A stretch of DNA of 64,000 nucleotides from BRHc4a sp049323915 (GCA_049323915.1 JBMOPC010000049.1:36982-100981); one strand, 5' to 3'; shown: positions 33,881-42,842, counted from the stretch's first letter. Notes: generated by a model not told the origin, from the letters alone. A program made the numbers and translations.

Positions 33881-35440
33881 TCAGTAAGTGGATTTCGGCA
33901 CACCCAGCCTGTATTTCCCGCGTGTTTCAACGTACAGGGCGCAATCCGTAAATCCTTCGAAAACATATGAAATGGTTACCCTCGGAACATCTTTTCCGTT
34001 GTAATGTACTAGATCAACAGTTATTTGACCGACCAGCCCAGTTAAAAGATCTCTCCTTTCATCAATTGAACTTGACAGCAGCCTCCCGGCCACCCAGCCC
34101 CGGGCGTCTCCCTCCTCATATGTAATCACGGTATTGCGGCGGATTTCCTCCAGCCGCAGTTTCAATGCCTTCATCTGCCCGGCAATGTCTGAAAGCTGCC
34201 CCCCCGCCTCGTCCTCGGATATGATCCCCCTCCTGAAAAGGCCGATTATTCTTATCCTCTCTCTCTCCTTGCACCTGAGTTTTTTTTCGATCATTGCCAG
34301 CTCTTTTTCTTCTCCCGGATCCGGATCCCCCCCGGGGAGGGGGCGGCTCAATTCCCTCACAAGTGCCGGCAGACGCTGATAGTTTAAAATAAACCGGCAT
34401 ACATCAGCCCAGACCAACTCTTCAAGTATATCGGCCCTGACCGACCTGGACCGGCATTTGTCCGGCCCGCCCCTGAAGGAGGTGCTGCCCGCGCACCTGT
34501 AATAGCAATGCCTCCCCTCCCGTCCGGAACCGTCGCCGAAATACCTGCGCCCGCAAATGCCGCACAGCATAATGCCTTTTAGAAGGTACTGGCGCCTGCT
34601 GTTGCGGCCGGCATTCACCAAATTGCTTTTACGGGCATCCCGGGCGGCCTCCCACTCATCCGCGGAAACAACGGGAGGGCAGCAAATTTCAACCGCCTTC
34701 CTTTTTCCTTTCCTGCCGAACAGTAATTTACCGCAATAGGCCGGATTCGACAGTATGCTGGAGACCCTGCCCCCATGCCACCGCCCCTGCGCCACCGGGC
34801 CTTTTTTCCCCGATTCAGCCGGAGCGGGGACCCCGGTGGCGTTAAGGTAGTGGGCTATGGCCGCCGTGCTCATTTTGCCGCCGGTATAAAGCCTGAAAAT
34901 AAGCCTTACGGTCTCGGACTCCTCTTTGTTCACCACCAGTCTTTTGTTTTCCAGTGAATATCCGAAGGGAGGCGGCCCCCCGGGCCAGCGCCCCTCCCTG
35001 AGGGCCCTTTCCTTTCCGGCCCTCATCCTTTCGGCGATTGTCTCCCTCTCTATTTCTGCTATCCCCCCAAGGGTGGTCATAAAGAATTTTCCGCTGGGAG
35101 TGGAGGTGTCAAAGCTCTCGGTCATGCTCCTTAAGGATACTCCGGCCTCCTCCAGTTTTTGGTGGGTCTTCAATATATCCAGTGCGGTCCTTGCCAGCCT
35201 GTCGAGGCGGTACACGTAAACCGCGCCGAAAAGCCCCTTCATGGCGTCGGCAATGAGACTTGAGCCGGCCGGCCGCCTTTCCACCGGCACCGCCCCGCTC
35301 ACCCCCTCGTCGAGGTAGAAGTGATATACCGGCAGTCCGTGCAGCTGGCAATACCTGCGGGCAAAATCCACCTGATTCTCTATGGTCCGGGCATCCGCCT
35401 GATCGTCGGTGGACACCCGGCAGTACACAGCCACCTTCAT
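33881..35440 (-). CDS. Large serine site-specific recombinase
   Basis: A 519-residue recombinase of the large serine integrase/SpoIVCA class. The N-terminal resolvase domain (1-145) has the nucleophile Ser10 in VYCRVSTDDQA and the arginines in YRLDRLAR. It is followed by a Recombinase domain (about 165-275), a zinc ribbon (CGICGRRYFG ... CYYRC, about 290-350) and a coiled coil (about 385-440). Complete, apparently intact. No att sites could be fixed, and no interrupted gene beside it was recognised. ATG at 35440 with GGGAGG upstream. Confidence 0.93.
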   Translation of the reverse strand: MKVAVYCRVSTDDQADARTIENQVDFARRYCQLHGLPVYHFYLDEGVSGAVPVERRPAGSSLIADAMKGLFGAVYVYRLDRLARTALDILKTHQKLEEAGVSLRSMTESFDTSTPSGKFFMTTLGGIAEIERETIAERMRAGKERALREGRWPGGPPPFGYSLENKRLVVNKEESETVRLIFRLYTGGKMSTAAIAHYLNATGVPAPAESGKKGPVAQGRWHGGRVSSILSNPAYCGKLLFGRKGKRKAVEICCPPVVSADEWEAARDARKSNLVNAGRNSRRQYLLKGIMLCGICGRRYFGDGSGREGRHCYYRCAGSTSFRGGPDKCRSRSVRADILEELVWADVCRFILNYQRLPALVRELSRPLPGGDPDPGEEKELAMIEKKLRCKERERIRIIGLFRRGIISEDEAGGQLSDIAGQMKALKLRLEEIRRNTVITYEEGDARGWVAGRLLSSSIDERRDLLTGLVGQITVDLVHYNGKDVPRVTISYVFEGFTDCALYVETRGKYRLGVPKSTY

Positions 35441-35506
35441 AGACCAACCTCCCGTAATTTCTGCCACTATCTCCGAATAATCTTTTTTAAAAGGGGTGTG
35501 GCAGCT

Positions 35507-35704
35507 ATGATGGTGATAAAGCTGTTCGGGGCCGGTGAGAGCCGGAAAAATCAAATCGACCCGGCACTGCGAAAATTTTTTAATGGAGTAAGCATTGCCG
35601 CCGGCACCGGTTGCATGTCAGGCTGTAAAAAGATCAGCCGCCAGCCGGAGAAAAAGAAACCTAAACCCTGGCAGACGGCTGACAACACTCCCGAATCTTT
35701 TTAA
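35507..35704 (+). CDS. Small uncharacterised protein divergent from the recombinase
   Basis: A 65-residue basic protein beginning MMVIKLFGAGESRKN, with TGCMSGCKK in the middle and a Lys/Pro-rich tail. The ATG is preceded by AAGGGGTG at suitable spacing. It starts 67 bases from the recombinase start on the other strand. It could be an excision partner or an unrelated small gene; no family recognised. Confidence 0.45.
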   Translation: MMVIKLFGAGESRKNQIDPALRKFFNGVSIAAGTGCMSGCKKISRQPEKKKPKPWQTADNTPESF

Positions 35705-35723
35705 AATATATTTAGGGGCGGAA

Positions 35724-35755
35724 AAAATAGAACGGAGGCGAAAAGCTCGCCTCCG
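35724..35755 (-). terminator. Terminator of the LysR gene
   Basis: Minus strand CGGAGGCGA-GCTTT-TCGCCTCCG followed by TTCTATTTTTTCC, about 75 bases after the LysR stop. Confidence 0.7.
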
Positions 35756-35828
35756 CTGATCCTTTATTCTGCATTCGGACTTCTGAATTCTGTATTCCGA
35801 CACTATAAGCTTTTCAGTATAAGCCGTG

Positions 35829-36752
35829 TTACACTACAGCCCAAACGTGCTTTTCGGAGAGCAGCCGGTGCAGATCCTCCCCTGTTATAAACCTGTTAAA
35901 CTCGTCGCAGGCCCTGGATTTAAACTTATCCTTCAGCTGGATCAGGAAAAACCAGCGGGGGATATCAAGCCCCTTAATCCTCAGGGGCTTCAGGCTGCCC
36001 AGCGCCAGCTCCTTGCGCAGGCTCCATTTTGAAAGAATGGTTATTCCCAAGCCGGATTCAACAGCCTCCTTGATGGACTGCGTGCTTCCAAGGGTGATAA
36101 CCTTTTCCGGCCTGAATGCAGCCTTGTCAAAAAACTCCTCGACAGCCAGCCTGGTGCCCGACCCCTCCTCTCTTATCACAAAAACGAATTCCTTTAAATC
36201 ATCCCCTGTAACGTAGGTCCTTTTAGCCAGAGGATGAAGCGCGGGGGCCACCAACACCAGCTCATCCTGCAGAAACGACTTGACTTGCAGCTGTGAATCC
36301 TCCACCACACCTTCTATCAGGCCCACATCCAAGGTGCCGTCCCTGGTAAGCTCGTGAATCAGCTCGGTGTTGCCCACCCTGACAGATAAATCCACATCGG
36401 GGTATTTTTTTGAAAATGTCGCCAGCAGCTTTGGCAAAACATATTCCCCAATGGTAAGGCTTGCGCCTATGGTCAGCTTTCCTGTCACCAGGTCCACCAG
36501 GTCGGACACCGACCTTTTGGCCACCCTGTGCAGGCTGAGTATTTCCTGGGCATATTTATAAAGAACCGTACCCGCCTGGGTAAGGTCAACCTTTTTGCTG
36601 GACCGTTCAAAAAGCTTTGCTCCGTAGTATTCTTCCAGGGCATGAATATGCTGGCTGATTGCCGGCTGGGTCATGTTCAAAAACTCTCCGGCCCGGGAAA
36701 AATTTTTCTTATCCGCCACGGTAACAAAAATGTAAAGCTGGTTGTCAAGCAT
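35829..36752 (-). CDS. LysR-family transcriptional regulator
   Basis: A 307-residue LysR regulator with an N-terminal winged helix (1-60, FSRAGEFLNMTQPAISQHIHALEEYYG) and a periplasmic-binding-like effector domain (about 88-295). In sequence it resembles the CysL/YwfK type. No divergent target gene is present; the adjacent plus side holds only a structured non-coding region. ATG with GGAGG upstream. Confidence 0.93.
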   Translation of the reverse strand: MLDNQLYIFVTVADKKNFSRAGEFLNMTQPAISQHIHALEEYYGAKLFERSSKKVDLTQAGTVLYKYAQEILSLHRVAKRSVSDLVDLVTGKLTIGASLTIGEYVLPKLLATFSKKYPDVDLSVRVGNTELIHELTRDGTLDVGLIEGVVEDSQLQVKSFLQDELVLVAPALHPLAKRTYVTGDDLKEFVFVIREEGSGTRLAVEEFFDKAAFRPEKVITLGSTQSIKEAVESGLGITILSKWSLRKELALGSLKPLRIKGLDIPRWFFLIQLKDKFKSRACDEFNRFITGEDLHRLLSEKHVWAVV

Positions 36753-36853
36753 CTAACGGCCCTCCATGGGTGAAACGCTGCTCCCAAGCACATATCTCAC
36801 CAATTTATAGCGATAAATATATATCCGCTGGCGGAATTTTTCAACATTATTCC

Positions 36854-36935
36854 CCCCAGTGGTCGGTTGCACCGGGCAACCGGATTAAAGGGCCGCAGCC
36901 TCCTTCCGTTTCGCTTTTATGGCTATCCACTGGGG
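36854..36935. other. Candidate structured RNA between LysR and a membrane protein gene
   Basis: A perfect 9-bp outer stem (CCCCAGTGG 36854-36862 with CCACTGGGG 36927-36935) encloses a perfect 7-bp hairpin (CGGTTGC 36864-36870 with GCAACCG 36876-36882) and GGCCGCAGCC. This is multi-helix junction architecture as in riboswitches, but conserved boxes of the classes I know do not match. On the minus strand it would lie in the LysR 5' leader. Confidence 0.45.
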
Positions 36936-36976
36936 CCGGAGAAGCCTCTATTCGGCATTTTGCAATGTCGGCTTCA

Positions 36977-37231
36977 TTACATTTTCCTCGCCCTGGACAG
37001 CAACTTTAAATATAATAAGGCTGAAAAGCCGCCCAGCGCCACAATGGCCGAAACAGTATTAACCTCCGCCAGGCGGTTCGCCAGAAAAGTAGTGTATAAA
37101 TCCCACACCATCGCTTTCAGAGTATGGAATACCGCGTATACTGCCGGCGTTATATTGAAAGATTCCTGGGCGTACGCCCCCAGGATGAAAACCGTCAGGA
37201 CACCGGCAGAAAACAAAATTCTTTTAAACAT
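36977..37231 (-). CDS. Small membrane protein, function unknown
   Basis: An 84-residue protein with an N-terminal signal-like or membrane segment (about 4-21, ending ILGAYAQ) and a second hydrophobic segment (about 61-78), then LSRARKM. No family recognised. ATG with AGGTGG upstream. Lies upstream of the LysR gene on the same strand with 224 bases between them. Confidence 0.55.
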   Translation of the reverse strand: MFKRILFSAGVLTVFILGAYAQESFNITPAVYAVFHTLKAMVWDLYTTFLANRLAEVNTVSAIVALGGFSALLYLKLLSRARKM

Positions 37232-37404
37232 TATTCCACCTGCTCAACGTTTTACGGTCATAATAACATGGAGAGTCAATATCCATTTTTTGCCATACTA
37301 TTAACTTATTGTCCCGCTGCGTTACCGGAGTCCATATATCTTATTTATACTCAGCCGGACTAGATATTGGAAATATGCTTTAAAGGAATTCTATGCGCAT
37401 AAAA

Positions 37405-37432
37405 GAAAAACTCCGGCTTAACCGGAGTTTTC
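37405..37432 (-). terminator. Terminator of the cold-shock gene
   Basis: Minus strand AAAACTCCGG-TTAAG-CCGGAGTTTT followed by TCTTTT, directly after the stop codon. Confidence 0.85.
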
Positions 37433-37433
37433 T

Positions 37434-37631
37434 TCAGACTTTATAAACGTTATCCGCTTGCGGGCCCCGTTTGCCTGACACAACATCAAACTCCACCGGT
37501 TGACCCTCGTTAAGGGTTTTAAACCCGTCCTCCCGAATGGCGGAATAATGTACAAATACATCAGTGCCGTCATCGGACTCGATGAAGCCGTATCCTTTGC
37601 CGGGGTTGAACCATTTTACTTTTCCCTGCAT
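37434..37631 (-). CDS. csp: Cold-shock protein
   Basis: A 65-residue CspA-type RNA chaperone with RNP1 GKGYGFIE and RNP2 VFVHYSAI. Full length; the start ATG at 37631 has GGAGG 6 bases upstream, and the open frame upstream of it is ignored. It sits at the edge of the accessory region next to yabG. Confidence 0.96.
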   Translation of the reverse strand: MQGKVKWFNPGKGYGFIESDDGTDVFVHYSAIREDGFKTLNEGQPVEFDVVSGKRGPQADNVYKV

Positions 37632-37697
37632 GAAAATCCTCCTGATTTTTAATAACAATACATGTATTTTAACCTTGAAACCACTTTTTAATACCGG

Positions 37698-38564
37698 TCA
37701 GCCGCATTTTACGGATTGCGCCCCGTGTCTTTCAACACCCCCGATACCGTCAAAGCCGGTGATCGTACTGGCAATGACATGCTTAAGGGGTACTGGGTCG
37801 TATATTGAGGTATAAGCCACTTTTTCCATCACAAATACAGGGTCGTAGGCATTGATCAAAACCCGCCTGGGTGAGCTGGCAAAATTGGCCCCTGCCGCAA
37901 GCAGCGCCTCGTAGTGTGACTGGCAGGCCCCCGCAAATATAATAAGGTCGTCAAGGCTCTTTTCGTATAGTCTGGCAGCCCTCACAGCATTTATAAAATG
38001 CTGTGAGTTATGGTACTTTTTTATGTCCCTGTAATCCGCCTCCTTGGCACCCTTAACCAGCCCGTCGTGACCGGTAAGAACCAGCATGTCGGGGCGGTGC
38101 TCTGTTAATAGATCAATTACCTTTTCGGCCTGCTTTTCCTCGTCGACATGATACCCGTGGCACTCTATGCTCAGCTGCTTGTAGCTGATCATGCACATAT
38201 CCAGGTACTCCCTGTCACCGTCAAGGTGCACCAGGGTTCCGGGCATGTCGAAGCTTTCCACATCATTGGAATTACTGTTTGTGGCCCTCCCCAGCGCATG
38301 CTTGCGGTACTCGTCCCTGCGGACAAATATATGCTTCATTTTTTCCATGTTTTGCAGCTGGGTTTTATGCCAGTACTGGGAAATCTGGATCTGGTCGACT
38401 TTTTTAAGATCATTCAGTGGAGCGGTGGCCTCCAGCCTTAAATCAAGCCCCTTCAGCCGGGCGCAAGACTGGCCGTCTATCTCCGTTAGCTTTATAACCT
38501 TGAAGAATATGTCATTGCCGTAGGAGTTCCTGGTTACTATGTCTCCTTCTTTGATAGCCCCCAA
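37698..38564 (-). CDS. yabG: Sporulation-specific protease YabG
   Basis: A 288-residue YabG, the mother-cell cysteine protease that trims spore coat proteins. Family motifs include VHLDGDREYLDMCM, the DMLVLTGHDGLVK region with a conserved His, and FAGACQSHYEA, where Cys lies in the likely active site. Start is TTG with AAGGAGGGC upstream. In Bacillus it stands next to ksgA; here a ykuK-like gene lies between. Confidence 0.94.
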   Translation of the reverse strand: MGAIKEGDIVTRNSYGNDIFFKVIKLTEIDGQSCARLKGLDLRLEATAPLNDLKKVDQIQISQYWHKTQLQNMEKMKHIFVRRDEYRKHALGRATNSNSNDVESFDMPGTLVHLDGDREYLDMCMISYKQLSIECHGYHVDEEKQAEKVIDLLTEHRPDMLVLTGHDGLVKGAKEADYRDIKKYHNSQHFINAVRAARLYEKSLDDLIIFAGACQSHYEALLAAGANFASSPRRVLINAYDPVFVMEKVAYTSIYDPVPLKHVIASTITGFDGIGGVERHGAQSVKCG

Positions 38565-38635
38565 TTGCGTTGCCCTCCTTTATGCTTTTTTTTCATAATA
38601 TGGCAATTATAACGGGGGTGTTACTGGAAAAGGAA

Positions 38636-38655
38636 AACGCCCTCAAAAGGGCGTA
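38636..38655 (-). terminator. Terminator after the ykuK-like gene
   Basis: Minus strand ACGCCC-TTTTGA-GGGCGT followed by TTTCC, between the ykuK-like gene and yabG. Confidence 0.6.
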
Positions 38656-38717
38656 TTTATCGCAGGCTGTGACAACCGGGACAAAAAACTGACGAGCTGC
38701 AAGGGGGCGCAACCCCC

Positions 38718-39188
38718 TCATTTGGTGTGCTTGTCTGCAACACTGGACGCGGCATAGGCGTCCGGCTTTATTTTAGCCTGAAAGCCGCTGCCGGTCACCA
38801 TTCCCACAACCTCCCTGATCAAGTCCCTGGTCTCACCCTGCCGGCCCACGTCGATGTGTATTTCAACCTCCAGATCGTCCAGGCCGCTCTCGGCCAGATA
38901 ATTTGCTATCATGCCGCCTATTTCGAGGCTCAGGGCCGTTTCGTAAAAAATTTTCTGGCGGAGGCTCTTTATTTTCCTCTGAATTTTCTTCCTGTAATAA
39001 TAGCGGGCCCCTTTACCCAGCCTGTGAACCACAACCGCAGTGATAAAACAGGTTTCGGACTTGACCTGTGAGTCCGACCCTATTATAACCTTGTAGGAAG
39101 ATGTGGGAGTTCCGGTAATAAATCCGGCAATATCGGCCATCATCTCGCCGAAAGACATTTTGCCCCTGGTCGGGCTGATAAAATACAT
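38718..39188 (-). CDS. YkuK-like RNase H-fold protein (DUF458)
   Basis: A 156-residue protein of the YkuK/DUF458 family, which has an RNase H-like fold. KVIIGSDSQVKSETCFITAVV carries the expected acidic residue of strand 1, and VEIHIDVGRQGETRDLI a second. Substrate unknown. ATG at 39188 with GGTGG upstream. Inserted between yabG and rsmA; the stop lies 33 bases before the next stop upstream, so it is in the rsmA-led transcript. Confidence 0.85.
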   Translation of the reverse strand: MYFISPTRGKMSFGEMMADIAGFITGTPTSSYKVIIGSDSQVKSETCFITAVVVHRLGKGARYYYRKKIQRKIKSLRQKIFYETALSLEIGGMIANYLAESGLDDLEVEIHIDVGRQGETRDLIREVVGMVTGSGFQAKIKPDAYAASSVADKHTK

Positions 39189-39220
39189 AAATACCACCTT
39201 TTCGCTTGAGGCAGGGGGTG

Positions 39221-40099
39221 CTATCCGGAGACCACTGAAAAACCATACAGCTCACGGGTAATGGCGGCAAATTCTTCGATATCCAGCGTCTCTCCCCGGC
39301 GGCCGGGGTCTATTCCCGCCCTTTGCAGCAATATCTTCAGATCATCACGGGAGATATTGGGAAAAGCCGCTCCCAGGGAGTTTAACAGTGTTTTTCTCCT
39401 TTGCCCGAAGGAACCCCTGACGGTTTTAAAAAAAAGATCTTCATCGGGTGTTTCCACCGCCGGCCCAGTCCTCCTGACAAGCTCCAGGACGGCTGAATCC
39501 ACGTCAGGCCGGGGAATGAACACCGTCCCCGGAACCCTGAAAAGATACCGGGCCTTGGTATAGTACTGCACCGCCACCGTAAGCGCGCCGTAATCCTTAT
39601 TGCCAGGTAAGGCGGCGATCCTTTCCGCCACCTCCAGCTGGACCATTATTACAAACAGTGAAATATTGAACCCGCTCCTGAGAAGGCGCATCAACAGCGG
39701 CGTGGTTATATAGTAGGGCAGGTTTGCTATAAGTTTATACCCGCCGCTATGGCCGGCATAGTTTTTAACGATGTCGTCCAGGTCCGCCTCCATGGCGTCT
39801 CCCGGCACAATGCTGACATTTACTGTGCCCCGGAGCGTTTCCTCAAGTATGGGAAGCAAACCCCTGTCCAGCTCCACAGAAACAACTTTTTTGGCCACCA
39901 TGGCCGCAGCTCTGGTTATAACCCCCAGGCCCGGGCCGATTTCTACCACCACATCATCCCTGTCCAGTGAGGCGGAAGATATTATTTTATTTACTATATT
40001 AGCATCCACCAGGAAATTTTGCCCCATGCTTTTCCGGCAGCGGAAGCCGTATTTCCCCAGCAAATCCCTTACCGCCGACGGCGCTGTAATATCAGTCAT
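39221..40099 (-). CDS. rsmA: 16S rRNA dimethyladenosine transferase RsmA/KsgA
   Basis: A 292-residue SAM-dependent enzyme that dimethylates two adjacent adenines near the 3' end of 16S rRNA. SMGQNFLVD, VVEIGPGLGVIT (motif I) and LIANLPYYITTPL (motif IV) are diagnostic. Full length. ATG with GGAGG upstream. In Bacillus it follows yabE-rnmV; rnmV is not present in this window. Confidence 0.97.
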   Translation of the reverse strand: MTDITAPSAVRDLLGKYGFRCRKSMGQNFLVDANIVNKIISSASLDRDDVVVEIGPGLGVITRAAAMVAKKVVSVELDRGLLPILEETLRGTVNVSIVPGDAMEADLDDIVKNYAGHSGGYKLIANLPYYITTPLLMRLLRSGFNISLFVIMVQLEVAERIAALPGNKDYGALTVAVQYYTKARYLFRVPGTVFIPRPDVDSAVLELVRRTGPAVETPDEDLFFKTVRGSFGQRRKTLLNSLGAAFPNISRDDLKILLQRAGIDPGRRGETLDIEEFAAITRELYGFSVVSG

Positions 40100-40280
40100 A
40101 TTTCCTCCGTAACAGGAATTCAGAATTCATAATCCGGAAAAAAAGTTCTTTCATGAATTCTTAAAACAGTTATGATAATTTTACTATAATCCAGGCAATA
40201 CCCATTATAAATTATTTTAACCATAATTCCTTATCTGTTAAAATTCAATTCTGAATCCTGGCTCCTGACTTCTGAATTCT

Positions 40281-40314
40281 AAAAAATAGGGGGGGGTAAC
40301 CCCCCCTATTTTTT
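40281..40314. terminator. Bidirectional terminator after the yabE-like gene
   Basis: AAAAAATAGGGGGGG-TTA-CCCCCCTATTTTTT is symmetrical with T-runs in both directions; it overlaps the stop region of the gene at 40313. Confidence 0.85.
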
Positions 40315-41305
40315 AATCAAGTATATAAACCCTTACCCGTCTCACGCCCCAGCTGTACGCCTCGGCAGCCGATTCCAGGAAAACGTCTATCCGGTTTCCT
40401 TTTATTGCCCCTCCCCTGTCCAGAGCGGTAGCGTATCCGTAACCGTCAATATACATCCTTGTGCCAAACGGTATCACCGACGGGTCCACCGCCACGGTGC
40501 CGTATTCCGGCGCCGTGCCGCTGGCGGTATTGTAACCGGTGTACGTATATGCCGTGGCAACCGCATCCATGGCCTCCCTGAACCTGATTGACTGCCCTCC
40601 CCTGGAGACCGTCTGGGCGGTGCCCACCTCTACAACCTTATCCACCGGCTGAGACAATATTTCCCTGTTCACAAGCCCCCGGCTGACTTCCTGCCTGTCG
40701 TGATAGGTAACCTTCCATGTCAGAAGCTCTTCTCCGTCACGCCCCCGGCTTACCGTCCTGCTTATTCCCCTGGCCATATCGGGGTTGGGAATCCTCCTGG
40801 TATCACAGGCAACTGCAATCCTTTCCGTCTCGGTTTCGGTGGAGACCCTGACAACGCTTATCCGGGTGTCCCCGGTAATTTTTTCGTCAGCCCCGGGACT
40901 CACGATGTCTTCACCGCCCAGCGCAACATTTTTTTCCTTCAGAACGTCCCCCACAGTTTCCCCGGTGGAATAAAAGTCTGTTTTTTCACTGTCCGCCAAA
41001 AGCGTAATACTGTGCGCCCTCTTTACAACCACACGGGCGCCTTCAACCAGCTTTTCACCCGGTTCCGGCAGTACCCTGTCATGAGGCCCCAGCACCACCT
41101 TCTGCTGATCAAGAAACTCTTTTACATCGGAAGCTCTTGTTTTTATTGCAACTTCTTTTCCATCGTCCACCAACGCCACTGTTTTCCTGGACAGTGTAAA
41201 ACCCATAATGGCGCCTGCCACAATTACCAGCATGACCAGACTCAATACTGTCAATCCGGGACGGAAGGTTGAAACGCCAGGCGGGGTGCTTCTCTGTTTA
41301 TTCAA
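40313..41305 (-). CDS. yabE: YabE-like protein: DUF348 x2, G5 and 3D domains
   Basis: A 330-residue exported or membrane-anchored protein. It has an N-terminal membrane segment (about 19-40), two DUF348 repeats (about 45-160), a G5 domain (about 170-240), and a C-terminal 3D domain (about 248-330). The 3D domain includes ATAYTYTGYNTASGTAPEYG and ALDRGGAIKGNRIDVF, the Asp-containing lytic transglycosylase-type motif of resuscitation-promoting (Rpf/Sps) proteins. TTG at 41305 has GGGGG 7 bases upstream. No c-di-AMP riboswitch was seen upstream. Confidence 0.9.
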   Translation of the reverse strand: MNKQRSTPPGVSTFRPGLTVLSLVMLVIVAGAIMGFTLSRKTVALVDDGKEVAIKTRASDVKEFLDQQKVVLGPHDRVLPEPGEKLVEGARVVVKRAHSITLLADSEKTDFYSTGETVGDVLKEKNVALGGEDIVSPGADEKITGDTRISVVRVSTETETERIAVACDTRRIPNPDMARGISRTVSRGRDGEELLTWKVTYHDRQEVSRGLVNREILSQPVDKVVEVGTAQTVSRGGQSIRFREAMDAVATAYTYTGYNTASGTAPEYGTVAVDPSVIPFGTRMYIDGYGYATALDRGGAIKGNRIDVFLESAAEAYSWGVRRVRVYILD

Positions 41306-41554
41306 ATCAGTTCCCCCTTTCCGGTGCACTTCCAACTCATATAAAACTTTTAATATTACTTCTATACTATTTCCCCGGTTTCCTCCCAAAACCATGAAAA
41401 AGTTATAATCAAAAATTATTATAAGTTGCCGGCAACCGGCTCAGAGTCGCAGGTTGTCGATCGGCGGCCGTATTCTATTATATTTGTTAACTCACCATGA
41501 CACAACCAACCTGCATAATATAGTGTGGAAAATAAAGCGGAGGGAAAAACCCAC

Positions 41555-42229
41555 ATGATAACTGCCAGCATGATACTGATTGCCCTTGCATTAAATATAG
41601 ACGCCCTGGGTGTGGGAGTGGCTTACGGAATCCGCCGCATAAGGCTGCCTTTTGCTTCCATGCTTGTAATCAGCCTTGTGTCAATGACGGCCATCAGCCT
41701 GTCCATGCTGGCCGGGCAACTGCTGGGAAAAATAATACCGCCATACCTGGCCCGGCACATAGGCGGCCTGATGCTGGTAATTATAGGGGTGTGGGCATTG
41801 TACCAGTATTTTAGCCAGAATAAAGACGATCCGGCCGATATGGTTTCTTCACATGACAGCACACCGACGCCGGCAGGTAAGCCGCAAGATCCGGTTTCAA
41901 TTCTGAAAATTCAATTTCTAGGACTCATAATTCAAATATTAAAGGAGCCTCACAGGGCCGATCTGGACACTTCAGGGGTTCTGTCCGGAAAGGAGGCCTT
42001 CCTACTCGGGGCCTCCCTGGCGCTGGATTCCCTGGTGGCCGGGATAGCCATATCTCTGCTGGGATTCAACATACTTATGACCGCTTTTTGCGTCAGCTTT
42101 GGCCAGTTGCTTTCAATCTGGCTGGGGTTGAATGTGGGAAGGGGTTTGGGAAGGAGTTTTCTGGGCCGCCATATGGCGGTGGTTCCGGGTCTAATCCTTA
42201 TCCTCCTGGGAGTGGCAAGGCTGTACTGA
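41555..42229 (+). CDS. ytaF: Sporulation membrane protein YtaF (MntP-like)
   Basis: A 224-residue membrane protein with two MntP/YtaF-type three-helix halves. The halves are marked by ALALNIDALGVGVAYG (first) and ASLALDSLVAGIAI (second), with buried Asp residues of a cation-transporter type, and separated by a polar linker (about 90-135). YtaF is sporulation associated. ATG at 41555 follows GGAGG by 11 bases; an upstream in-frame GTG at 41525 has no site. A plus-strand island in a minus-strand block. Confidence 0.85.
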   Translation: MITASMILIALALNIDALGVGVAYGIRRIRLPFASMLVISLVSMTAISLSMLAGQLLGKIIPPYLARHIGGLMLVIIGVWALYQYFSQNKDDPADMVSSHDSTPTPAGKPQDPVSILKIQFLGLIIQILKEPHRADLDTSGVLSGKEAFLLGASLALDSLVAGIAISLLGFNILMTAFCVSFGQLLSIWLGLNVGRGLGRSFLGRHMAVVPGLILILLGVARLY

Positions 42230-42251
42230 GGCCCATGTGCCACCATCGCCC

Positions 42252-42782
42252 TTAAAACTCCACGCCCTTTTGGGCCTTTATTCCCTGCCTGTAGGGGTGC
42301 TTGACCTCCTTCATCTCGGTGACCAGGTCCGCCCTGTCGATAATGGACTGCGGGGCGTTGCGCCCGGTCAGCACCAGGTGCAACGCCAGGGGTTTAGTGG
42401 ATATCAAATCCAGCAGCTCCTCTTCGTTTAACAGGCTGAAGCCCGCAGCGTATATGATTTCGTCCAGAATAACCATATCCCACCTGCCCGAGGCTATCTC
42501 TCTTTTAGCCTCGTCCAGGGCCCTTAAGGCGGCCTGTCTGTGCAGGTCCTCGTCCTTTTCGCCATTAACCCTGACAAAGCCTTCACCCAGAGGCCTTATT
42601 TCCAGCCCCTCCAGCTTTCCGGAGGCCAAAAGCTCTCCGTAAACCCAGCCTCCCTTGATGAACTGCAGCACCAGTATTTTCATGCCCTGGCCCCAGGCCC
42701 TCAGCGCCATGCCCAGCGCCGCCGTGGTCTTTCCCTTGCCGTTGCCGGTAAAGACAATTACCAGACCCCTGTTATCGGCCAT
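42252..42782 (-). CDS. cobO: Cob(I)yrinic acid a,c-diamide adenosyltransferase (CobO/BtuR type)
   Basis: A 176-residue ATP:corrinoid adenosyltransferase. The P-loop GNGKGKTTAALG, MKILVLQFIKG and MVILDEIIYA are family motifs. It makes adenosylcobalamin, in line with B12-dependent propionate or acetyl-CoA chemistry. ATG at 42782 has GGAG 8 bases upstream; ATG at 42788 and GTG at 42791 are alternatives. No other cobalamin gene is adjacent. Confidence 0.92.
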   Translation of the reverse strand: MADNRGLVIVFTGNGKGKTTAALGMALRAWGQGMKILVLQFIKGGWVYGELLASGKLEGLEIRPLGEGFVRVNGEKDEDLHRQAALRALDEAKREIASGRWDMVILDEIIYAAGFSLLNEEELLDLISTKPLALHLVLTGRNAPQSIIDRADLVTEMKEVKHPYRQGIKAQKGVEF

Positions 42783-42842
42783 TTGCATCACTCCCGCCTT
42801 TATATTAGCCTGCCCGGAGATTTAACAACAAACCCGATATCA

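Noticed and set aside
33881..35440. skin-like element interrupting a sporulation gene
   Set aside because: The recombinase resembles SpoIVCA in class, but no split gene was found on either side inside the window.
36854..36935. Cobalamin, Moco or c-di-GMP-I riboswitch
   Set aside because: Some short pieces (CCACTGG, GCCTCC, GGGCAACC) look similar, but the full ordered boxes are not there and no matching target gene follows.
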